Source of the DNA: Rhizobium sp. Q54
GTDB lineage: Bacteria; Pseudomonadota; Alphaproteobacteria; UBA2966; CAIVPW01
Assembly: GCA_945947575.1 (NCBI GenBank)
Contig: CAMEYM010000011.1
Location: forward strand, 28,877-92,876
Reading direction: 5' to 3'
DNA: 64,000 nucleotides
The notes beneath the pieces are model-generated. The model had not been told where the DNA came from. It saw only the letters and a list, made by a program, of their open reading frames with translations, and did not search any database. The stretch's first letter is position 1; every line of letters starts with the position of its first letter. Below are positions 17,895 through 25,830 of this stretch, in pieces. The translations under genes and the position numbers were made by a program.

Positions 17895-18668
17895 ATGACT
17901 CGCGCGGCCTGGGCATTGCTCGTTGGTTTGCTCGTGGCGATGCCGGCGGTGGCCGCCGAGTTGTTGCCGCATCGCGCCACCTTTACGCTGTCGCTGCGCC
18001 CGGGCGGCACGCCAGGCATCCTGGGCGTCATCGGACGCATCGCCTTCGCCTACGAAGCGGCGTGCGACGGCGCCATCACCCGCCACGCCATGCAGACCTT
18101 GATTCGCGACGCCGGCGGCAAGGTCACCGACTCGCGCGCCACCATGCTGCTGTGGGAGCGCGCCGACGGCGTCGAGATGACCTTCGAGACCACCGCCACC
18201 TACGACGAGCGCCCGGATCCCGCCTATGCCGGCCGCGCCACGCGCGGCGCGACCGTCGGCCTGGTGGCGTACCAGGTGCCCGGCGGCACCTTGCAGATCA
18301 GCCCCGGCACCGTCTTCCCGACCGAGCATTCGCGCGACGTCCTGATGGCGGCGATACGCGGCGAGCGCATGCTGACCCAGGACGTCTTCCAGGGGGGCGG
18401 GCCCGCCAACTACATGTCGGTCACGGCGGCGATCAGCGATCCGCTGCCGGCGGCGGATGGGACCGATCCCGCGCTCGCCGGCCGGCGCTCGTGGAACGTA
18501 CGCGAGGCCTATTACCGCCCGGGCGGTCGCAACGAGCTGCCCGAGCACGAATTCGGCTTTCGTCTCTACGAGGGTGGCGTCATCGACGCCCTCGATCTCG
18601 ATTTCGGGCCCTTTCGGGTCGTCGGCAGGCTCACGAATCTCGAGCTGCTGGGGGAGCCGCGCTGCTAG
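17895..18668 (+). CDS. eipB: Cell-envelope integrity protein EipB family (DUF1849)
   Basis: Periplasmic beta-spiral protein known from Brucella as important for envelope integrity. The product has a signal peptide (MTRAAWALLVGLLVAMPAVAA), then HRATFTLSL, the W-x-R and YDERPDP segments, and the conserved C-terminal FGPFRVVGRL. Only two cysteines remain in the mature protein, one in EAACDG and the last residue of the protein (EPRC), matching the conserved disulfide that joins an early strand to the C-terminus in EipB. ATG 17895 is preferred; ATG 17883 adds four residues. Divergent from the GGDEF gene. Confidence 0.88.
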   Translation: MTRAAWALLVGLLVAMPAVAAELLPHRATFTLSLRPGGTPGILGVIGRIAFAYEAACDGAITRHAMQTLIRDAGGKVTDSRATMLLWERADGVEMTFETTATYDERPDPAYAGRATRGATVGLVAYQVPGGTLQISPGTVFPTEHSRDVLMAAIRGERMLTQDVFQGGGPANYMSVTAAISDPLPAADGTDPALAGRRSWNVREAYYRPGGRNELPEHEFGFRLYEGGVIDALDLDFGPFRVVGRLTNLELLGEPRC

Positions 18669-18761
18669 AGGGGCGGCGCTCGGCGGTCGACCTGCTTGTT
18701 TCGGTTCGCGGTGAGGCCAACGTAGTGCTACGCCTGTGACAGAGCCTGGGGGGGACGGGTC

Positions 18762-19916
18762 GTGACGCCGCGTGAGCTCGTCGATATCCTGCGCAAGCAT
18801 GAGCGCTACGTGCGCCGTCAGAACGACGGCGCGCGCGCCGACCTGCGCGGCCAGGACCTCTCGGGCTTGCGCCTGCCTGGCCTCAAGCTGCAGGACGCGA
18901 CTCTATCCGGCACGGACTTCCACAACTCCGACATCAGCCAGGGCGACTTCAGTGGTGCCGACCTCTATGGCGCCAACCTGGAGAAAGCCGTGGCGAGCGG
19001 CGCCAACTTCGAGCGCGCCGACATGCGCGGCATCCGTCTGCGCGGCAGTCTGCTCCACAATGCGCGCATGCGCGGCGCCGACTTGCGCCCAGGCCTGGTG
19101 CGCGGTTCCAACGACCTGCAGACCGCGGACCTCTCCGACACCAACCTCGATCAGTCCAACTTCGAGAAGGCGAAGATGGACAACGCCAAATTGCGCCATG
19201 CGTCACTCAAGGAAGCGAACCTCAAGAAGGCCATGCTGCCAAACTCCGACCTGCGCGGCGCCGACCTGACGGGCGCCGACCTGCGCTCGGCGTTCCTGAG
19301 CGGCGCCGACCTTGCCGGCGCCAACCTGACCGGAGCCAACATCGGCCAGGCCAAGCTGAATGGCGCGCGCCTGATCGGCGCCATCCTGGTCGGCGTCGAC
19401 CTGCACGCCGCCGACCTGCGCGAGGCCGTAGGTCTCGGCATCGCCAAGCTGCCGCCCGACATCCAGAAAACCGTCCGCGACCACGTCGTGTGGTCCGAAT
19501 CCGGTGGCACCCACGGCAACCGCGCCGTCCTCGAATTTGCCGATCTGCACGGAGCCGACCTCGCCGGCATCTACCTCAGCGGCGCTGGCATGAAGGGCGT
19601 CAACCTGTCGAATGCCGTGCTGACCGGGGCGCAGTTCGTGTTGACCGACTTGCGCGAGGCCAACCTGATGAATTGCGACCTGCGCCGCGCCGATCTGTCT
19701 GGCGCCCAAATGACTTGCGCCAACCTGGGGCGCGCCAAGCTCGCCTACGCGATCCTCAAACCGGTCGAGCTGCGCGACCCCAAAGGCAATCTCACCGGCA
19801 AGATGGCGGCGACCAACGTGCGTGGCTGCAACTTCTTCGAGGCCGACGTGAACCACGTCGACTGGTCGGAGGCCATCGGCGCCGAAGGCATCGGCATGAC
19901 CAAGGGTGGCAGCTAG
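18762..19916 (+). CDS. Pentapeptide-repeat protein
   Basis: 384 residues made mostly of A(D/N)Lxx pentapeptide repeats, which fold as a right-handed quadrilateral beta helix. The repeats begin near residue 22 (ADLRGQDLSGLRL) and are interrupted once around residues 215-250 by a non-repeat segment with LPPDIQKTVRDHVVWSESGG, then resume (FADLHGADLAGIYL). The N-terminal 20 residues (TPRELVDILRKHERYVRR) form a helix common in alphaproteobacterial members. Start is GTG 18762 after a G-rich ribosome site. Function is unknown; Qnr-like gyrase protection is limited to other members of the class. Confidence 0.92.
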   Translation: MTPRELVDILRKHERYVRRQNDGARADLRGQDLSGLRLPGLKLQDATLSGTDFHNSDISQGDFSGADLYGANLEKAVASGANFERADMRGIRLRGSLLHNARMRGADLRPGLVRGSNDLQTADLSDTNLDQSNFEKAKMDNAKLRHASLKEANLKKAMLPNSDLRGADLTGADLRSAFLSGADLAGANLTGANIGQAKLNGARLIGAILVGVDLHAADLREAVGLGIAKLPPDIQKTVRDHVVWSESGGTHGNRAVLEFADLHGADLAGIYLSGAGMKGVNLSNAVLTGAQFVLTDLREANLMNCDLRRADLSGAQMTCANLGRAKLAYAILKPVELRDPKGNLTGKMAATNVRGCNFFEADVNHVDWSEAIGAEGIGMTKGGS

Positions 19917-19935
19917 GCGCCGCCCTTCCCAGGGA

Positions 19936-20841
19936 TCAAGGCTCCCACAACCAGGCCGCACCGCGCACGCCACTGGAGTCGCCGTGGCGGTTGCGCCGCA
20001 GGGGCGTCGTGACGGTGTCTGAGAAGACGTACTCGCCCCACAGCTTCGGCACCGCCTCGTAGAGCGCGGCGACGTTCGACACGCCGCCTCCCAGCACGAT
20101 GACGTCCGGATCGAGCACGTTGATGACGCTCGCCAGCGCCTTCGCCATGCGGCGCGCGTAGCGTCCAATAACCTCCATCGCGGCACCCTCGCCGGCGCCC
20201 GCCGCGGCAGCGATTTCGTTCGGGTTCGACTCGCGTCCCGTCGCGCGCCGGAAATCTGCCATGAGGCCAGGGCCCGATAGGAACGTCTCGATGCAGCCGC
20301 GCTTGCCGCAGTAGCAGTCCGGTCCCGCCGTCTCCTCGGGTGTGGGCCAGGGCAGGGGGTTGTGCCCCCATTCGCCGGCCACCGAATTCGGACCGGTCAA
20401 GACCCGGCCGCCTACGACGATGCCGCCCCCGGTGCCCGTGCCGATGATCACGCCGAACACCACCTCGCAGCCGGCGCCGGCGCCGTCCACCGCCTCCGAC
20501 AGGGCAAAGCAGTTGGCGTCGTTGGCGACACGCACGCGCCGCCCCAGCGCCGTTGCCAAATCCTTGTCGAGCGGATGGCCGATCAGGTTGGTCGAATTGG
20601 CGTTCTTCACCCGTCCGCTGGCCGGCGAGATGGTGCCGGGAATGGCGATGCCGACCGGGACCGCATCGCCGACGCCCGCTTCCCGGGCGAGCTGCGCCAC
20701 CAGAGCGGCGATGGCGCGCACGGTAGCGTCGTAGCTCTCGCGCGGCGTCGGCACGCGGCGCCGCACAAGCTCGCGGCCGTCGTCGCCGAGGACCAGCCCC
20801 TCGATCTTGGTTCCGCCTAGGTCAATGCCCAATCTCGGCAT
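19936..20841 (-). CDS. ROK-family sugar kinase (fructokinase-like)
   Basis: 301-residue ATP-dependent hexose kinase of the ROK family. It shows the phosphate-1 motif LGIDLGGTKIEG at the N-terminus, GTGTGGGIV, the GEWGHNPL segment with the substrate-binding Glu and His, and the ROK zinc motif CYCGKRGCIETFLSGPG. The tail includes VIVLGGGVSN, the adenosine motif. Features resemble Mak-type fructokinases more than glucokinase repressors: there is no N-terminal DNA-binding domain. Sugar specificity is not certain. It converges on the pentapeptide gene and lies 14 bases after the DUF3572 gene on the same strand. Confidence 0.92.
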   Translation of the reverse strand: MPRLGIDLGGTKIEGLVLGDDGRELVRRRVPTPRESYDATVRAIAALVAQLAREAGVGDAVPVGIAIPGTISPASGRVKNANSTNLIGHPLDKDLATALGRRVRVANDANCFALSEAVDGAGAGCEVVFGVIIGTGTGGGIVVGGRVLTGPNSVAGEWGHNPLPWPTPEETAGPDCYCGKRGCIETFLSGPGLMADFRRATGRESNPNEIAAAAGAGEGAAMEVIGRYARRMAKALASVINVLDPDVIVLGGGVSNVAALYEAVPKLWGEYVFSDTVTTPLRRNRHGDSSGVRGAAWLWEP

Positions 20842-20855
20842 CTATCGTCGCGGCA

Positions 20856-21167
20856 TCAGTCCCGCGGCATGAAGCCCGGCAGCTTGGCACGCGCGCGGGC
20901 CGGCCACTCGGGCGGGCAGTTCACCCCGCCGCAAAAGCGCAGCAGCAGGGCCTCGTCGGCCAACACGAAATCGAGCACTGCGCCCAGGATCATGGGGTCA
21001 TCGGGCCGCTCGCGCAGCTCGTCCGGCCCCAGCCCGGTTGTACCCAGAAATCGGCCCAAAACCTCATCGTCGCCCGCAACGAAGCCCAAGGCCTGTATCG
21101 CCAAAGTTGTGGCCTCTTCGGCCCCCAAGGTCCTTAGCGGGCGCTTCGCTTGGCGGGTGGGAATCAA
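20856..21167 (-). CDS. DUF3572 family protein
   Basis: 103 residues matching DUF3572, a small protein family confined to Alphaproteobacteria: [25 protein letters not shown], then GLGPDELR, and [13 protein letters not shown]. All-helical, cytoplasmic, function unknown. The start is TTG 21167 with GAGGG about 8 bases upstream; no ATG is near. It is divergent from pleD, the usual neighbour of this family in several alphaproteobacteria, and shares a strand with the ROK kinase 14 bases downstream. Confidence 0.85.
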   Translation of the reverse strand: MIPTRQAKRPLRTLGAEEATTLAIQALGFVAGDDEVLGRFLGTTGLGPDELRERPDDPMILGAVLDFVLADEALLLRFCGGVNCPPEWPARARAKLPGFMPRD

Positions 21168-21305
21168 GGTGGTACACCCTCGGTTGCTCGCGGGCGGGGC
21201 AACATCCGCCGCTCGTCCGGATCGGTTGCACCATGCAGGGTCTTGTCGCGGCGCTCAAGTCGCCCCAGCGCTTCCGCCCCTCCTCGCGGAACAACTAGCC
21301 GCCCC

Positions 21306-22685
21306 ATGCCGGCGCGCGTACTCGTTGTAGACGACATCCTGCCGAACGTGCGCGTGCTGGAGGCAAAGCTCAGCGCTGAGTACTTCGACGTGGTCACGGC
21401 GATGAGCGGCCAGCAGGCCCTCGACGCCATCGCCGCGATGCCGCCGGACATCGTTCTTCTCGACGTAATGATGCCGGAAATGGACGGGTTCGATGTCGCG
21501 CGCCGCATCAAGGGCGACACCCACACGGCGCACATCCCGATCATCATGGTCACGGCCCTGTCCGAGCCGGCCGAGCGCGTGCGCGGCCTGGAAGCGGGCG
21601 CCGATGACTTTCTGACCAAGCCCGTCAACGACCTGCAGCTATTCGCGCGCGTGCGCTCACTGGTGCGCCTCAAGCAGACCATGGACGAGCTGCGCCTGCG
21701 CGAGGAAACCTCGACCCAGCTCGGCGTGCTCGACCCCATGCCGGTCAACGAGGACGGCGCCAAGGCGCAGGTTCTGGTCGTGGAAGACGTCGCCACTGAC
21801 GCCGGCGCGATCTCGTCGGCATTGCGCGACATCGCCGACGTGAAGGTCGAAGGCGACCCCCAGCGCGCTATGGACGTTGCCAGCGTCGGCGACCTCGACC
21901 TCATCATGGTCAGCCTGCGCCTGCGCGGCGCCGACGGCCTGCGCCTGTGCTCGCAGCTGCGCACCATGGCCTCGACCCGGCACTCGGTCGTGCTCGCTAT
22001 GATCGAGGCCTCCGACACGCCGCAGCTCGTGCGCGCCCTCGAGATGGGCGTCGCCGACTACATCGTGAAGCCGCTCGACCGCGCCGAGCTGATCGCGCGG
22101 GCGCGCAGCCAGATCCGCCGCAAGCGCTACCAGGACCGCCTGCGCCTGTCGTACCAGATGAGCATCGCCATGGCGGTGACCGACGTGCTCACCGGCCTGC
22201 ACAACCGCCGCTATCTCACCGGCCACTTGGACAATCTGGTCGGGCGCTCCAACGCGGGCGGCAAGCCGACGTCGCTGATGATGCTCGACATCGATTTCTT
22301 CAAGAAGGTCAACGACACCTACGGCCACGCCGCCGGCGACGACGTCCTCAAGGAATTCGCCAACCGCCTGCGCCGCGGTCTGCGCGGCATCGATCTGGCC
22401 GGTCGCTTCGGTGGCGAGGAGTTCGTCGTGGCGATGCCCGACACCGACGCCGAGGCTGCCCGGATGGTCGCCGAACGCTTGCGCAAGTTCATCGCCGAGG
22501 AACCGTTCCCGATCCAGAACGGCGCCCAGCGCCTGGCGGTGACCGCCAGCATCGGCGTCACCACCTCGCGGCCGCCTGACAAGGCCAAGGACATGCTGGA
22601 GCGGGCCGACCAGGCCCTCTATGCCGCCAAGCACGCCGGCCGCAACCGCGTCGTCGCCGATGTCGCCGTCCCAGCGACCGCCTGA
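21306..22685 (+). CDS. pleD: PleD-type response regulator, REC-REC-GGDEF diguanylate cyclase
   Basis: Cytoplasmic c-di-GMP synthase of the cell-cycle/polarity pathway, 459 residues. ATG 21306 starts directly with the receiver domain ARVLVVDD; the phospho-acceptor is Asp53 in [11 protein letters not shown]. The second receiver (from about residue 155) has Ser where the acceptor Asp should be (LIMVSLRL), as in the adaptor receiver of Caulobacter PleD. The GGDEF domain carries [17 protein letters not shown], the inhibitory site RGID and an intact GGEEF. Domain order, length and Asp position all match PleD. A frame extension upstream to 21150 overlaps DUF3572 and is not used. Confidence 0.96.
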   Translation: MPARVLVVDDILPNVRVLEAKLSAEYFDVVTAMSGQQALDAIAAMPPDIVLLDVMMPEMDGFDVARRIKGDTHTAHIPIIMVTALSEPAERVRGLEAGADDFLTKPVNDLQLFARVRSLVRLKQTMDELRLREETSTQLGVLDPMPVNEDGAKAQVLVVEDVATDAGAISSALRDIADVKVEGDPQRAMDVASVGDLDLIMVSLRLRGADGLRLCSQLRTMASTRHSVVLAMIEASDTPQLVRALEMGVADYIVKPLDRAELIARARSQIRRKRYQDRLRLSYQMSIAMAVTDVLTGLHNRRYLTGHLDNLVGRSNAGGKPTSLMMLDIDFFKKVNDTYGHAAGDDVLKEFANRLRRGLRGIDLAGRFGGEEFVVAMPDTDAEAARMVAERLRKFIAEEPFPIQNGAQRLAVTASIGVTTSRPPDKAKDMLERADQALYAAKHAGRNRVVADVAVPATA

Positions 22686-22740
22686 CAGCCTTCCGCCCAC
22701 GGGGAAAGGTTGCGGCGAGAGGTCCGCGAGGATCTCTCGC

Positions 22741-22770
22741 AAAAACGAAAACCCCGCCTCGCGGCGGGGT
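22741..22770 (-). terminator. Rho-independent terminator of rpmG
   Basis: Stem arms 22751-22758 and 22763-22770 (8 bp, perfect, 4-base loop). On the minus strand the hairpin is followed by TTTCGTTTTT. It lies 25 bases after the rpmG stop, and may also limit read-through from pleD. Confidence 0.92.
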
Positions 22771-22795
22771 CTGGGTCGTTCCGAAGGCCGGGAAC

Positions 22796-22963
22796 CTACT
22801 TGATCTTGGATTCCTTGAACTCGACGTGCTTGCGCACGACTGGGTCGTACTTCTTCATCGTGAGCTTCTCGGTCTTGGTCTTCGGGTTCTTCTTGGTGAC
22901 GTAGAAGAAGCCGGTATCGGCCGCGCTCACCAGCTTGATCTTGACGAAGTTCTTCTTGGCCAT
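22796..22963 (-). CDS. rpmG: 50S ribosomal protein L33
   Basis: 55-residue ribosomal protein L33 starting [18 protein letters not shown] and ending in ESKIK. It contains the FYVTKKN and YDP(V/R)VRKHV segments; this is the cysteine-free (zinc-independent) type, since the C-x-x-C pairs are replaced. ATG 22963 is used; the frame extension to 23026 crosses the promoter. A single-gene unit with its own promoter and terminator. Confidence 0.97.
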   Translation of the reverse strand: MAKKNFVKIKLVSAADTGFFYVTKKNPKTKTEKLTMKKYDPVVRKHVEFKESKIK

Positions 22964-23011
22964 GGGAAAACCTGGGTTGGCGCGACCTGACGGGTGCGCG
23001 AATTGGCGCGA

Positions 23012-23039
23012 ACCATAGCCACCCAAGCCCTCAAGTCAA
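23012..23039 (-). promoter_or_regulatory. Promoter of rpmG
   Basis: On the minus strand TTGACT (23039-23034) and TATGGT (23017-23012) are separated by 16 bases. Transcription would start near 23005 and give a leader of about 42 bases. Confidence 0.6.
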
Positions 23040-23067
23040 GGGCGAGGGGACGGCAGGGCCCGGAATC

Positions 23068-23484
23068 TCAGAATTTCGGCGGGCTGTCCTCGATACCGCC
23101 GAAGCCGTGCATATGGACCGCCCACTGGTAGGCGATCAGCGCCCCCTTGATGCGCGGCAGCAGCCACAGGGACATGGCAGTCAGCACCGGCAGCCAGATG
23201 GCGGCCTGGACCCACAGGGGTGGCACCACGGTCTGCTCCATCCACAGCACCCCCGCCACCGTCACGTGGCCGGTAATCAGGATCGTGAAGTAGGCGGGAG
23301 CATCGTCGGCGCGCTGGTGGTGGAGCTCCTCGCCGCAGCTCGGGCAGGTGTCGTTGACCTTGAGGAACCGGCCGAAAATCCGTCCCTCGCCACAGTTCGG
23401 GCAGGTCAGGCGAAAACCGCGCTTGAGCGACTGCCACCGCGCTCGCGGCGGCAGGTCGGCGGAGGTGCGAGTCTCGATGGGCAT
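23068..23484 (-). CDS. DUF983 family zinc-ribbon membrane protein
   Basis: 138 residues of the DUF983 family. The N-terminal zinc ribbon has two CPxC pairs, TCPNCGEGRIF and TCPSCGEEL, followed by DDAPAYFTILITGH and two hydrophobic helices (residues about 70-90 and 95-115). The C-terminus is short and polar. ATG 23484 is chosen over a TTG nine bases upstream. Function is not established; homologues often sit near cytochrome oxidase or, as here, near rnr. It is 72 bases downstream of rnr on the same strand and may be the last gene of that operon. Confidence 0.9.
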   Translation of the reverse strand: MPIETRTSADLPPRARWQSLKRGFRLTCPNCGEGRIFGRFLKVNDTCPSCGEELHHQRADDAPAYFTILITGHVTVAGVLWMEQTVVPPLWVQAAIWLPVLTAMSLWLLPRIKGALIAYQWAVHMHGFGGIEDSPPKF

Positions 23485-23556
23485 CGCCCCCAATATATGG
23501 GCTCGTCCCGCTGCCAGGGCAATGCGGCGAGGGCGCGCGCCTCCGGCGCGGCGGAC

Positions 23557-25827
23557 CTACTTGCGCCGCCCGCGCCTGACCCCGCGCGGCGGCCCACCCT
23601 TGCCGGGGGGCCGGTTCGGTCGTTGGGATCGGCCCGGCCGCGCCGTGCGGTCGATGCGTCCGCCGGACATCAGCTCGGCCAAAAGGCCGCCGCTCGCCGC
23701 GGTCGCCTCGCGCAGGCGCACCTCGATCGCGTCGCCCAGCTGCAGCACGCGGTGGGTGCGCTCGCCGATGATGCGGTGGTGGCTCTCGTCGAGCAGGAAG
23801 CGCTCGTCGCCAATGGTGCGCATCGGAATTAGCGCGCTTGCGCCAGTCTCGGCCAGAGTGACGAACAGGCCCGCGCTGGTAACGCCGGAGACGCGCGCAG
23901 CAAACAGAGCGCCGACCTTGTCGGACAGGAACGCCGCCAGGTAGCGATCGGTGGCGTCACGTTCGGCCATTGCCGCGCGCCGTTCGGTGGTGCTGATGTG
24001 CTCGGCGGTGCGCGCGAACTGCTCCAAGTCGGGCGCCGGCAGGCCGTCGTCGCCGAGGCGGAGCGCGCTGATGAGGGCGCGATGCACGAGCAGATCCGCG
24101 TAGCGGCGGATGGGCGACGTGAAATGCACGTAGCGGTTCAGCGCAAGTCCGAAGTGCGGCGACGCCTCCGGCGAGTAGACCGCCTGCGCCTGGGTGCGCA
24201 GCACGATCTGGTTCACCACCGCCTCGTGCGGCGTGTCCTTGGCGCGCAGCAGCACCGCGTTGAAGTGACTCGGCCGCAGGCGCTGCCCGGCCGCCAACTT
24301 GTAGTTGAGGGACTCGAGGAACGTGCGCAGCGCCGCGACGCGCTCGGGATCCGGCTCGTCGTGGATGCGGTACATCGTCGGCCACTGGCTGGCACCGAGG
24401 GTCAGCGCGGTCGCGACGTTGGCGGCGATCATGTACTCCTCGATCAGGCGCATCGAGTCGATGTGGGCGCGCGGCCGCACGTCGGCGACGTGACCGTCCG
24501 ATCCGAGCCGCACCACCAACTCCGGCGATTCGATGGCGAGCGGCTTGCGGCGCTCGCGACCTCTTGTGAATGCGTCGAATGCTCCCCACAGCGGCGTGAG
24601 CAGTCGCTCGGCGGTGGGATCGCCGCCGCGGTCGTGGATCTCCTGGGCGCGCTCGTAGGTGAGCCGCATCACCGAACGCATCAGGCCGCGTTCGATCTTG
24701 TGGCGTGTGACATTGCCCTCGGCATCGAGCCACATGGTCGCCACCATGCAGGCGCGTTCCTCGCCCGCCTGCAGCGAGCACATGCCGCTGGAGAGGGCAT
24801 GCGGCAGCATCGGCACGACCCGATCGGGGAAGTACACCGAGTTGCCACGCAGGTGCGCCTCGCGATCGAGCGCCGAGTCCGGCCGCACATACTCGGCGAC
24901 ATCGGCCACTGCGACCTTGATGTGCCAGCCGCCGGGATTGCCGGCGTCGGTGTCCGGCTCCGCCCACACCGCGTCGTCGAAGTCGCGCGCATCCACCGGA
25001 TCGATCGTCACGAACGGCACGGCGCGGAAGTCCGTGCGGCGGCCGAGCGGGGGCACGTGGCCCGCATCAGCCTCGGCCAGCGCCTCCTTGCTGAAGCGCG
25101 TCGGGATGCCGTGTTCGTGGATGGCGATGAGACTCAGCGTGCGCGGATCTTCGAGCCCGCCGACGCGCTCGCGCACCCGCGCCCGCCCAAGGCCGTTGCG
25201 CGCATCCGCCATGACGTCCGCGACGACGACGTCGCCGGGCTTGGCGTCGCCGGCGTCGGTGCCGCGCACAAGGAATTCGGTTCGCTGGCGCTTGTTCGCC
25301 GGGCGGATGCGGCCTTCGCCGCCGACGATCTCATAGACGCCCAGCACCTCCTCGGGGCCGCGCTCCAAGAGGCGCATCGGCCGCGCCTCGACGGTGCGGT
25401 CTTCGAGGACCTTGGTGCGCGCCAGCACCCGGTCTCCCACCGCCGGCGCCGGCACGTTGTGCGTCGGGATCAGGTGAATGCGCGGCGCCGGACCTTCGCC
25501 ACGCCAGTCCGCTGGCGCGGCCGTCAGGTCGCCATCGCGTGAGATGGAGATGACCTGCAGGACGGCAACCGTCGGCAGCCCTACGTCCGGCCGGGCGCGG
25601 TCGCCGCGCCGGCGCTTGATGACGCCCTCCGCCGCGAACTCGCGCAGGATTTGCCCGAGCCAATCGCCGTCGTCCTTGCCGAGTCCGAAGGCGCGCGCGA
25701 GCTCGCGCTTGCCGACCTTGCGTGTCGACTCGCGCAGGTATTTCGCAATGTCCTCGCGGGACGGGCGCGACGGTGCGCCGCTGTTCGGAGCTTTGCCGGA
25801 GCGGGAAGGGGGACGGCGGCGTGCCAC
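23557..25827 (-). CDS. rnr: Ribonuclease R
   Basis: 3'-5' exoribonuclease of the RNB family, 756 residues, acting in mRNA and structured RNA decay. Visible are an N-terminal winged-helix part (EDIAKYLRESTRKVGKRELARAFGL), cold-shock domains, the catalytic RNB core with DPVDARDFDDAVW near residue 280 (metal-binding Asp cluster) and FTSPIRRYADLLVHR, an S1 domain after residue 640, and a basic Arg/Gly/Pro-rich tail. Length and order are normal. Its start is 3 bases from the topA stop, so topA and rnr are co-transcribed, a common alphaproteobacterial arrangement. Confidence 0.97.
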   Translation of the reverse strand: MARRRPPSRSGKAPNSGAPSRPSREDIAKYLRESTRKVGKRELARAFGLGKDDGDWLGQILREFAAEGVIKRRRGDRARPDVGLPTVAVLQVISISRDGDLTAAPADWRGEGPAPRIHLIPTHNVPAPAVGDRVLARTKVLEDRTVEARPMRLLERGPEEVLGVYEIVGGEGRIRPANKRQRTEFLVRGTDAGDAKPGDVVVADVMADARNGLGRARVRERVGGLEDPRTLSLIAIHEHGIPTRFSKEALAEADAGHVPPLGRRTDFRAVPFVTIDPVDARDFDDAVWAEPDTDAGNPGGWHIKVAVADVAEYVRPDSALDREAHLRGNSVYFPDRVVPMLPHALSSGMCSLQAGEERACMVATMWLDAEGNVTRHKIERGLMRSVMRLTYERAQEIHDRGGDPTAERLLTPLWGAFDAFTRGRERRKPLAIESPELVVRLGSDGHVADVRPRAHIDSMRLIEEYMIAANVATALTLGASQWPTMYRIHDEPDPERVAALRTFLESLNYKLAAGQRLRPSHFNAVLLRAKDTPHEAVVNQIVLRTQAQAVYSPEASPHFGLALNRYVHFTSPIRRYADLLVHRALISALRLGDDGLPAPDLEQFARTAEHISTTERRAAMAERDATDRYLAAFLSDKVGALFAARVSGVTSAGLFVTLAETGASALIPMRTIGDERFLLDESHHRIIGERTHRVLQLGDAIEVRLREATAASGGLLAELMSGGRIDRTARPGRSQRPNRPPGKGGPPRGVRRGRRK

Positions 25828-25830
25828 GCG

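Noticed and set aside
23531..23556. Short GC palindrome between rnr and DUF983 genes considered as a further repeat copy
   Set aside because: It shares only GCGCGC-type bases with the dispersed repeat and lacks the CCCTC and GAGGGCAGGGTGAGG arms.
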